DNA of 64,000 bases, taken from contig NZ_SSSR01000019.1 in NCBI RefSeq assembly GCF_009469695.1, forward strand, positions 1 to 64,000. The letters run 5' to 3'. The position numbers and the translations under genes are program-made. The notes under the pieces were generated by a model. The model saw only the letters and a list, made by a program, of their open reading frames with translations, was not told the DNA's origin and made no database searches. Numbering within the stretch: the stretch's first letter is position 1; each line of letters opens with the position of its first letter. Below, one piece after another: positions 27,340 through 35,071 of this stretch. This DNA is from Propionivibrio limicola. Lineage in GTDB: Bacteria > Pseudomonadota > Gammaproteobacteria > Burkholderiales > Rhodocyclaceae.

Positions 27340-27849
27340 CTATCGCGCTTGCTTCTTGCGCATGAGCCGATCAGCGAGTTGCATCTCGGTGTCGAGGATG
27401 TTGGTGTCGGTGCCATAGCAGCCGCCGTCAACGTTGATTTCTTCGATGACGGGGGGCGCGTCGCTATCCAGCTTGCTTCCCGGACCGAAATGTTGGGCGC
27501 GCCAGCGGGCCAGCATCAGTTCGCTTTCGCTGAGACCAGTGTCCGCGCCGGGCGGCACGACGGCGCCGTTCTCGATCAGCACCTTGATGACTTCCTGCCT
27601 TTTGCCGCGGATGGCCATCGACAGCGGCGAGGCGGCGACGCTGTTGTCGGGGAAGTTGACGTGGGCGCCACGCAGGATGAGTTCGCGCACGATCTCGCTA
27701 TGGCCCATGAAGCACGCCATGGCGATGGGCAGGCCGGGATGGCCGCTTTCGTCATTCAGTTCGCTGCCGGCACCCGCGTCGAGCGCGGCGATGACTTCCG
27801 GTAGCTTGCCGGTGCGAATCGCCTTGAGAAGATCGGCGGGGGAGGACAC
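27340..27849 (-). CDS. ankyrin-repeat protein
   Basis: 169 residues. About three ankyrin repeats between residues 5 and 95, e.g. 'GLPIAMACFMGHSEIVRELI' and 'SPLSMAIRGKRQEVIKVLIE'. No signal peptide. The C-terminal third is unrelated to ankyrin ('NVDGGCYGTDTNILDTEMQL'). The start is GTG at 27849, with GGAG seven bases upstream. Protein-protein interaction is expected; the partner is unknown. It lies 63 bases after the FAD oxidoreductase gene in the same direction. Confidence 0.88.
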   Translation of the reverse strand: MSSPADLLKAIRTGKLPEVIAALDAGAGSELNDESGHPGLPIAMACFMGHSEIVRELILRGAHVNFPDNSVAASPLSMAIRGKRQEVIKVLIENGAVVPPGADTGLSESELMLARWRAQHFGPGSKLDSDAPPVIEEINVDGGCYGTDTNILDTEMQLADRLMRKKQAR

Positions 27850-27912
27850 AACATGACTCCAGTAGGACGGCGGGAAGGCCGAATTGTACCGAAAAAGGTC
27901 AACCGCCCGCCG

Positions 27913-29526
27913 TTACGGCGTTGCTTGGGTGATGCCAAGGGCCACCGCTTCTGCCACCCGGATGCCGTCGATTCCCGCGGAGAGAATGCCGCCCGCGTAG
28001 CCCGCGCCTTCGCCGGCCGGATAGAGCCCCTTCACGTTCAGGCTCTGCAAGTCCTCGCCCCGGGTGAGGCGCAACGGCGACGAGGTGCGCGTCTCGACGC
28101 CGGTCAGGACGGCATCGGTCAGCGCGAAGCCGCGAATCTGCCGGTCGAAAGCCGGAATCGCCTCGCGGATGGCGGCGATGGCAAAGTCCGGCAGAGCGGT
28201 CGCCAGATCGGTCAGGTGCACTCCGGGCTGGTAGGAGGGAGTCACCGCGCCGAGTTGCGTCGATGGGCGGCCGGCCAGGAAGTCGCCGACGAGCTGGCCC
28301 GGCGCTTCATACGTGCCGCCGCCGAGTTCGAAGGCGTGCGCTTCGAGCTGGCGCTGGAAGGCGATGCCGGCGAGCGGATTGTTCGTGCCGCCGAAGTCTT
28401 CCGGCGAGATATTGACGACGAGGCCGGCGTTGGCGTTGCGTTCGGCGCGCGAATACTGGCTCATGCCGTTGGTGACGACGCAGTTCGGTTCCGAGGTGGC
28501 GGCGACGACCTGTCCGCCCGGACACATGCAGAAGCTATACACGGCGCGCCCGTTGCTGGCGTGATAGACGAGCTTGTAATCGGCGGCGCCGAGCAGCGGG
28601 TTGCCGGCGTTCGGGCCGTGCCGCGCCTTGTCGATCAGCGTTTGCGGGTGCTCGATGCGAAAGCCGACGGCGAACGGCTTGGCCTCCATGAACACGCCGG
28701 CTTCATGCAGCATGGCGAAGGTATCGCGCGCGCTGTGGCCGAGCGCCAGCACGACGTGGTCGGTGGCAATCTGTTCGCCATTCGCCAGCGTGACGCCGCG
28801 CACGTGCCCCGCTTCGATCTGCAGTCCGGTGACGCGGCTTTCGAAACGGATTTCGCCGCCCAGCGATTCGATCTCGTGGCGCATGCGCTCGACCATGCTG
28901 ACGAGGCGGAAGGTGCCGATGTGTGGATGCGCGAGGTAGAGAATTTCCTCCGGCGCGCCGGCTTTGACGAATTCGGTCAGCACCTTGCGCCCGAGAAAGC
29001 GCGGGTCTTTCACCTGACTGTACAGCTTGCCGTCGGAGAACGTACCGGCACCGCCTTCGCCGAACTGCACGTTCGATTCCGGATTGAGCTGGTTCTCGCG
29101 CCACAGCTTCCACGTGTCCTTGGTGCGCTCGCGCACCGCCTTGCCGCGTTCGAGCACGATCGGCTTGAAGCCCATCTGCGCCAGCACCAGCGCGGCGAAG
29201 ATGCCGGCCGGGCCGAAGCCGACGACGACCGGGCGGATCTTGAGATTCGCCGGCGCCTGCGTGACGAAGTGGTAGCTCGTGTCCGGTGCCGGGCCGATTT
29301 TCGTGTCGTCGGCGAACTGGCGCAGCAGAGCCGATTCGTTATCGACCTCGACATCGATCGTGTAGATGAACAGCAGGGCCGATTTCTTGCGCGCGTCGTG
29401 GCTGCGCTTGAAGACGGTCAGCTGGCGGATGGCCTGTTCGGCGATGCCGAGGCGCTGGGCAACGGCGGCAGGCAAGGCCTCCGGCGCGTGGTCGAGCGGC
29501 AGGCGGAGTTCGTTGATGCGGATCAT
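27913..29526 (-). CDS. NAD(P)/FAD-dependent dehydrogenase (COG2509 type)
   Basis: 537 residues. The FAD-binding Rossmann motif lies near residue 100 ('PVVVGFGPAGIFAALVLAQM'), followed by 'NVQFGEGGAGTFSDGKL' and a C-terminal 'LYPAGEGAGYAGGILSAGID', all diagnostic of this uncharacterised dehydrogenase family. An N-terminal region of about 95 residues precedes the flavin domain. The ATG overlaps the aldolase stop by four bases (ATGA), so the enzyme is made together with MtnA and the aldolase. Substrate unknown. The family is widespread outside this context, so the link to methylthio metabolism is only inferred. Confidence 0.9.
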   Translation of the reverse strand: MIRINELRLPLDHAPEALPAAVAQRLGIAEQAIRQLTVFKRSHDARKKSALLFIYTIDVEVDNESALLRQFADDTKIGPAPDTSYHFVTQAPANLKIRPVVVGFGPAGIFAALVLAQMGFKPIVLERGKAVRERTKDTWKLWRENQLNPESNVQFGEGGAGTFSDGKLYSQVKDPRFLGRKVLTEFVKAGAPEEILYLAHPHIGTFRLVSMVERMRHEIESLGGEIRFESRVTGLQIEAGHVRGVTLANGEQIATDHVVLALGHSARDTFAMLHEAGVFMEAKPFAVGFRIEHPQTLIDKARHGPNAGNPLLGAADYKLVYHASNGRAVYSFCMCPGGQVVAATSEPNCVVTNGMSQYSRAERNANAGLVVNISPEDFGGTNNPLAGIAFQRQLEAHAFELGGGTYEAPGQLVGDFLAGRPSTQLGAVTPSYQPGVHLTDLATALPDFAIAAIREAIPAFDRQIRGFALTDAVLTGVETRTSSPLRLTRGEDLQSLNVKGLYPAGEGAGYAGGILSAGIDGIRVAEAVALGITQATP

Positions 29527-30168
29527 GATGTGGGGTCCTGTTGGCCGTAGCCGGCGAATTTCGCGAGCACGATGGCCATTTCTTCGTTGTCGAGCAGCAC
29601 CGGCGCGCCGAGCTGGCAGGCGCGCCAGTACTGCTCGCAGAGTTCTTCGAGTTCGACGCCTAGCGCCAGCGCCTGTTCAAGGTCGTGCCCGAAGACGAGC
29701 AGACCGTGGTTGGCGAGCAGGCAGGCGCAGCGGTCGCGCAGCGCGGTGAGGGCGTGGTCGGAAAGCTCCTGCGTGCCGAACGTGGCGTAGTCGGCGCAGC
29801 GGATCGTGTCGCCGCCGAAGCGGGCGATCATGTAGTGAAAGGGCGGAATGTCGCGGCGCAGGCAGGCGAGGCTGGTGGCAAACGGCGCGTGTGCGTGCAG
29901 GATGGCGCCGGCGTCCGCGCGGGCGGCGTAGATGTCGTGGTGAAAGCGCCATTCGGAAGAAGGCTGGCGCGGGCCGACCGGCGTGCCGTCCATGCGCATG
30001 AAGACGATGTCGGCCGGCGTCAACGCTTCGTAGGCCATGCCGGTCGGCGTGATCAGGTAACCAGATTCGCCGTTTTCGATGGCACGCACGCTGACGTTGC
30101 CGGCGGTGCCGCGATTGAGCCCGGCCGGGGCCATGCGGCGGGCCGTGTCGATCAACTGCTGGCGAAGC

Positions 30169-30176
<8 letters not shown>
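29523..30176 (-). CDS. class II aldolase, likely DHAP-shunt aldolase (Ald2-like)
   Basis: 217 residues of the fuculose-phosphate/ribulose-phosphate aldolase family. Zinc ligands His94, His96 ('ILHAHAPFA') and His157 ('LLANHGLL'), with catalytic-type Glu75 ('SSEWRFHH'), match FucA spacing (73, 92, 94, 155). Because it overlaps mtnA by eight bases, the likely substrate is 5-methylthioribulose 1-phosphate (and/or the 5-deoxy analogue), cleaved to DHAP and an aldehyde. MtnB dehydratase, another member of this fold, is the main alternative. Start MPELRQQL at 30176; a longer reading to 30371 lies inside mtnA. Confidence 0.88.
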
Positions 30177-31254
<1,078 letters not shown>

Positions 31255-31284
31255 GGGAGCTTCCGGTGGAACGTGGCGATGCGT

Positions 31285-32016
31285 TTAGTCGGCGGACAGG
31301 GCGCGGCGTTCGGCTTCGATGCGCGCCATGAAGCGCTGGATCAGCACTTCGCTTGCCGGGGTGAGATCGACAAACCGGCAGCCCATGTGCCAGAGCGGTT
31401 TGCCGGTGCGGCTTTCGATGTTGGTGACGTAGCGGATTTCGAGCGTGACGTTGAGAAAACCGCTCTCGCGCAGGTCGATCCGGCAGTTTTCGAGCTTTTC
31501 GAGCTGCTCGTAGCGCAGTTCCTGCGAGGTCAGAATGCCGATGCCGCCGATGGAAATGTCATGCAGGGCGTGCGATTCGTCGCCATTCTCGCGCGGGATG
31601 CGGCACATGTACGGCTTGGTGCTGGGTAACGGGCAGCGAAACATGTCGCGCCGCTGCAGGCGCAGCATGGCGGTGGGAATCGGCACGGCCAGCGTGCGCT
31701 CGCCGTTGAGTTTCACTTCCTGCCCGGCCTTGGCCGAAAACTGCAGGCGTATGCCATCGACGATGGCCACGAAGGTGCTCTGCTCGGCCTTGAGAAAGGC
31801 TTGGTTGATCTCGTTGCTGCCGCCGATGTCGAAGTAGAGCCGGTTGTTCTTTTCGGAAACGTCGAGGAGCACGGTCAGAAAGGTCTGGCGGCCTTCCTGA
31901 AAAATGACGGAGACACGCTCGCCGCGTTTGATCAGGGTCTTGAGTTGAAAAACGATCTCGCGCGGATTGCGCAGCGTGCAACGTTCGATTTCCTCGTCGG
32001 AGTAGGTGTTTTCCAT
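31285..32016 (-). CDS. ycgR: flagellar brake protein YcgR (PilZ, c-di-GMP binding)
   Basis: 243 residues: an N-terminal YcgR domain ('NPREIVFQLKTLIKRGERVS') and a C-terminal PilZ domain with the c-di-GMP motif RRDMFR near residue 125 and 'HDISIGGIGIL' near residue 153. When bound to c-di-GMP, YcgR slows or biases the flagellar motor, so the organism is expected to be motile. First gene of the leftward operon leading into mtnA, an unusual neighbour, and divergent from the aminotransferase gene. Confidence 0.92.
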   Translation of the reverse strand: MENTYSDEEIERCTLRNPREIVFQLKTLIKRGERVSVIFQEGRQTFLTVLLDVSEKNNRLYFDIGGSNEINQAFLKAEQSTFVAIVDGIRLQFSAKAGQEVKLNGERTLAVPIPTAMLRLQRRDMFRCPLPSTKPYMCRIPRENGDESHALHDISIGGIGILTSQELRYEQLEKLENCRIDLRESGFLNVTLEIRYVTNIESRTGKPLWHMGCRFVDLTPASEVLIQRFMARIEAERRALSAD

Positions 32017-32146
32017 GGTGTTGTATATCGGGTGCGGCCGGCTTTTCCTTAAGTTGCCGCAATGGTAATGGCGATGGGGCTCTTCCGCCAGTGCGGGGCA
32101 CCACGGATGCGCTGGCGGATGCGTTGGCGTAGACAGCGCGCCGGCC

Positions 32147-32155
32147 TGGTACGAT
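32147..32155 (+). promoter_or_regulatory. extended -10 promoter for the aminotransferase gene
   Basis: TGGTACGAT (TGn plus TACGAT) lies 38 bases before the ATG at 32193. A transcript starting near 32161 excludes the in-frame ATG at 32154 and supports the downstream start. Confidence 0.35.
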
Positions 32156-32192
32156 GATTATGGTATTCCCGTTCAACTTGCCGACTGCATTC

Positions 32193-33350
32193 ATGATTCC
32201 GACCGCCGTTGCCATCGATTCCAAGCTCCCCTGGGTGGGGACGACGATTTTCACCGTCATGTCCAAACTGGCCGCCGACTGCGGCGCGATCAACCTGTCG
32301 CAGGGATTCCCCGATTTTCAGGCCGACCCGTCGCTGTTCGAGGCGACCATGCGTGCCATGAGCGAGGGGCGCAACCAGTATGCGCCGATGACCGGGATGC
32401 CCGAACTGCGCCACGCCATTTCCGGCAAGGTCGAGGCGCTGTATGGCGTGCATTACGATGCCGAGACCGAGGTCACGGTAACGGCCGGGGCGACGCAGGC
32501 GCTGATGACTTCGATTGCCGCCTTTGTGCGCACGGGCGACGAAGTCATCGTCTTTGCGCCGTTCTACGACAGCTATGTGCCGTCGATCGAAACGGTGGGC
32601 GGCAAGGCGGTGTATGCCCGGCTCAATTTTCCCGACTACACGCCGGACTGGGAGCACGCGCGCTCGCTGATCACGCCGCGCACGCGCATGATCATCGTCA
32701 ACTCGCCGCACAACCCGACCGGCAGCCTGCTCGGTGCGAACGACCTCGACGCTCTGGCTGAACTGACGCGCAATACCGATATCGTGGTCCTGTCCGACGA
32801 AGTGTATGAACACATCGTCTTCGACGGCGCCCAGCACCGCAGCGTGGCTGCGCATCCGGAGCTGGCCGCGCGCAGCCTCGTCGTCTCTTCGTTCGGCAAG
32901 ACCTACCACATCACCGGCTGGAAGATCGGCTACGTGCTGGCTGGCGCCGAGCTGATGACCGAATTCCGCAAGGTGCATCAGTTCAACGTGTTCTCGGTCA
33001 ATACGCCGTGCCAACTCGGCATTGCCGAGTACATGCGCGATGCTTCCCGTCATCTCGGACTGGGCGCGTTCTACGAGCGCAAGCGCGATTTCTTCCGCGC
33101 CCAGTTGCAGGGTTCCCGCTTCGAGTTGCTGCCGTGCCGCGGCACCTATTTCCAGCTGGCGCGCTACGACGCGATCTCGGATTTGCCCGACCGCGCGTTC
33201 GCCGAATGGCTGACGCGCGAGATTGGGGTGGCGGCGATCCCGGTCTCGGTCTTTTACGAGAACGGGCGTGATCACCGGGTGATTCGTTTCTGTTTTGCCA
33301 AGCAGGAGTCGACGCTGGCGGCAGCCGGCGAGAAGCTGCGGCGGGTTTGA
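32193..33350 (+). CDS. methionine aminotransferase-like enzyme (YbdL type)
   Basis: 385 residues, PLP fold type I. Very similar in its blocks to E. coli YbdL: 'SKLPWVGTTIFTVMSKLA', 'INLSQGFPDF', 'NQYAPMTGMPELRHAISGKV', PLP lysine in 'VVSSFGKTYHITGWKIGY'. YbdL prefers methionine and aromatic acids; such enzymes can form methionine from 2-oxo-4-methylthiobutyrate at the end of methionine salvage, which is suggestive beside mtnA. The start at 32193 (MIPTAVAIDSKLP) keeps the family's N-terminal length; no strong ribosome binding site precedes it. Confidence 0.92.
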   Translation: MIPTAVAIDSKLPWVGTTIFTVMSKLAADCGAINLSQGFPDFQADPSLFEATMRAMSEGRNQYAPMTGMPELRHAISGKVEALYGVHYDAETEVTVTAGATQALMTSIAAFVRTGDEVIVFAPFYDSYVPSIETVGGKAVYARLNFPDYTPDWEHARSLITPRTRMIIVNSPHNPTGSLLGANDLDALAELTRNTDIVVLSDEVYEHIVFDGAQHRSVAAHPELAARSLVVSSFGKTYHITGWKIGYVLAGAELMTEFRKVHQFNVFSVNTPCQLGIAEYMRDASRHLGLGAFYERKRDFFRAQLQGSRFELLPCRGTYFQLARYDAISDLPDRAFAEWLTREIGVAAIPVSVFYENGRDHRVIRFCFAKQESTLAAAGEKLRRV

Positions 33351-33407
33351 ATGTTTGAATCCGCCGTTTTTAGTTGTCGGTAGTTTTCAATCCACAAGGA
33401 GAAAAAC

Positions 33408-33839
33408 ATGAGCCTCGTTACGGAATTCAGGGAATTTGCCATTAAGGGTAACGTCATGGATCTCGCGGTCGGCGTGATCATCGGTGGCGCCTTCGGCAAG
33501 ATCGTCGATTCGGTCGTCGGTGATTTGATCATGCCTTTCATCGCCTGGATCATGGGCGGCAAGCTCGACTTCTCCGGGCTCTTTTTCGTGCTCGGCGATG
33601 TGCCGCCGGGTACGGCGATGACCCTTGATGCACTCAAGAAAGCGCAGGTGCCGGTGTTCGCCTACGGCAATTTCATCACGATCCTCGTCAATTTCATCAT
33701 TCTGGCCTTCATCATCTTCATGATGATCAAACAGATGAACCGCTTGCGCAAAGAGGCGCCCGCCGCCCCGGCGCCCGAGCCGGTGACGCCGGAAGATGTT
33801 CTGCTGTTGCGCGAGATCCGCGACAGTCTGAAGAAGTAA
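33408..33839 (+). CDS. mscL: large-conductance mechanosensitive channel
   Basis: 143 residues. Emergency release valve of the inner membrane on hypo-osmotic shock. N-terminal amphipathic helix '[20 protein letters not shown]', TM1 '[20 protein letters not shown]', and TM2 'NFIITLVNF' region '[20 protein letters not shown]' are typical, as is the C-terminal helix '[15 protein letters not shown]'. AAGGAG six bases before the ATG. Stands alone, 57 bases after the aminotransferase gene. Confidence 0.96.
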   Translation: MSLVTEFREFAIKGNVMDLAVGVIIGGAFGKIVDSVVGDLIMPFIAWIMGGKLDFSGLFFVLGDVPPGTAMTLDALKKAQVPVFAYGNFITILVNFIILAFIIFMMIKQMNRLRKEAPAAPAPEPVTPEDVLLLREIRDSLKK

Positions 33840-33936
33840 CGAGGCCGGTCCTGGCTTTCTCTGGCCGCTGGTTCCCCGTTCGCGGGGAGCCGCGCACCCA
33901 AAGAGAGCCCGGAGGCCTGGCCGGGGCCACTCGCGG

Positions 33937-34141
33937 TTGGCGGGGATGCCGGCCGAGCAGTCGTACTATTCCTTCGTCGGTTCGCTGACCACGCCGCCGT
34001 GTTCGGAAGGCGTGCAATGGCAAGTGCTGAAGACGCCAGTCGTTATCTCCAAGGCGCAGTTGAAGGCGTTCCAGAAGCTTTACCCGATGAATGCACCGTC
34101 CGGTGCAGCCGCTCAACGGCCGCAAGGTCGAGGCCAGCTAA
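33937..34141 (+). pseudogene. remnant of an alpha-carbonic anhydrase gene
   Basis: Only the C-terminal ~65 codons remain. 'YYSFVGSLTTPPCSEGVQWQ' followed by 'VLKTPVVISKAQLKAFQKLY' and PMNA is clear alpha-carbonic anhydrase. The frame then breaks: one extra C at 34096-34097. Reading on from 34097 restores RPVQPLNGRKVEAS and a TAA at 34139, the normal end of such proteins. The N-terminal two thirds, with zinc histidines and signal peptide, are absent; the 97 bases between mscL and 33937 do not encode it. So the gene suffered both truncation and a frameshift. The remainder of 33840-34267 holds a terminator (34176) and the leader of the HAD gene. Confidence 0.88.
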
Positions 34142-34175
34142 GCGTTTGCTTGGCGTTTGGCAGCGAAAAAGATCG

Positions 34176-34203
34176 AATGGCCAGTTCCGACTGGCCATTT
34201 TTT
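34176..34203. terminator. rho-independent terminator after the carbonic anhydrase remnant
   Basis: AATGGCCAGT (34176-34185), loop TCCG, ACTGGCCATT (34190-34199), then TTTT. A perfect 10-base stem, presumably the relic terminator of the lost gene; it may still end mscL transcripts. Confidence 0.85.
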
Positions 34204-34267
34204 CAGGCATTCTTTGCTGCTTTGGTTCCGCCGTGGCGCCGAAAGAATGAGAAAAGAGGAGAGTGCG

Positions 34268-34927
34268 ATGACGCACGACATCGCCGCCGTGATCTTCGAT
34301 TGCGACGGTACGCTGGTTGATAGCGAGACACCGGGACTCGACGTCCTGCATGCCGAAGCCGTCAAAATCGGGGCAGCGATTGAGCGCGATGAGATCCATG
34401 CCCGCTTCCGTGGCAAACGCATGATGTGGTGCGCCGGGGTCGTTGGCGAGCGTCTGGCGAACAAGCCGAACGATTTTGAGGACGGCTTTACCAAGCAGGT
34501 GCGTGCCGCTATGACGGTGCGTTTTCGGGAGGGGCTTGATCCGCTGCCCGGCGCTTTCGACTTGCTACGGCGTTTGCAGATTCCCTTTTGCGTGGCGTCG
34601 AACGGCCCGCGCGAAAAGATGGAATTGACGCTCGGCCAGTGCGGCCTGTGGCCGCTGGTCAGCGACCGAATTTTCAGCGCCTACGAGGTCGGCAGCTTCA
34701 AGCCCGATCCGGGGCTTTTTTTGCACGCAGCGGCGGCGCTCGGCGTCGAACCGGCCCGCTGCGCCGTCATCGAAGACAGCCTGCCCGGCGTGCAGGCCGG
34801 CTTGGCGGCCGGGATGCAGGTCTTCTCATTGCATCCGCAACCGGGCCTGCCGGCCGAATTGGCGGACCGTGTCCGCTTCATCGACAGCCTCGTCGAACTC
34901 GACCGCCTGCTGCACGGCCAGGCGTGA
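34268..34927 (+). CDS. HAD-superfamily phosphatase (phosphoglycolate phosphatase-like)
   Basis: 219 residues. HAD motif I 'VIFDCDGTLVDSE' gives the nucleophile Asp and acid/base Asp near residues 11-13; motif II is 'CVASNGPREKM', motif III lysine in 'GSFKPDPGLF', motif IV 'VIEDSLPGVQAG'. Cap domain type C1. These sequences resemble YieH/Gph-type phosphatases for small sugar phosphates or phosphoglycolate; the substrate cannot be told. AGAGGAGAG precedes the ATG at 34268. Convergent with glnE across repeat copy 2. Confidence 0.9.
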   Translation: MTHDIAAVIFDCDGTLVDSETPGLDVLHAEAVKIGAAIERDEIHARFRGKRMMWCAGVVGERLANKPNDFEDGFTKQVRAAMTVRFREGLDPLPGAFDLLRRLQIPFCVASNGPREKMELTLGQCGLWPLVSDRIFSAYEVGSFKPDPGLFLHAAAALGVEPARCAVIEDSLPGVQAGLAAGMQVFSLHPQPGLPAELADRVRFIDSLVELDRLLHGQA

Positions 34928-34946
34928 TCTGACGGTTTTCCCGCGG

Positions 34947-35063
34947 TTTTTTCACCACCAAGTCACCAAGAACACCAAGTTTCACCAAGAAAAACGCCGC
35001 AAGTTTTTTTGCTTTTCTTGGTGCTTCTTTGTGCCCTTGGTGACTTGGTGGTTCGCTTTTTTG
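34947..35063. repeat. CACCAAG long-hairpin repeat, copy 2
   Basis: The outer 17 bases of each arm are perfect complements (34954-34970 with 35036-35052), built from ACCAAG units; inner arms are imperfect (TTTCACCAAGAAAA against TTTTCTTGGTGCTTC). T and A tracts flank it. Lies between convergent HAD and glnE genes, like copy 1 between convergent genes. Confidence 0.87.
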
Positions 35064-35071
35064 ACGGTTGC

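Noticed and set aside
27853-29550. 565-codon open frame opposite the FAD oxidoreductase gene
   Set aside because: Low-complexity Arg/Ala/Glu/Asp translation typical of antisense frames in GC-rich genomes.
33840-33936. N-terminal part of carbonic anhydrase upstream of the remnant
   Set aside because: No frame in these 97 bases resembles the family; the region is too short for the missing residues.
34947-35063. CACCAAG arrays as a CRISPR
   Set aside because: Units are 7-9 bases, arms are inverted rather than direct repeats with unique spacers, and no cas gene is present.
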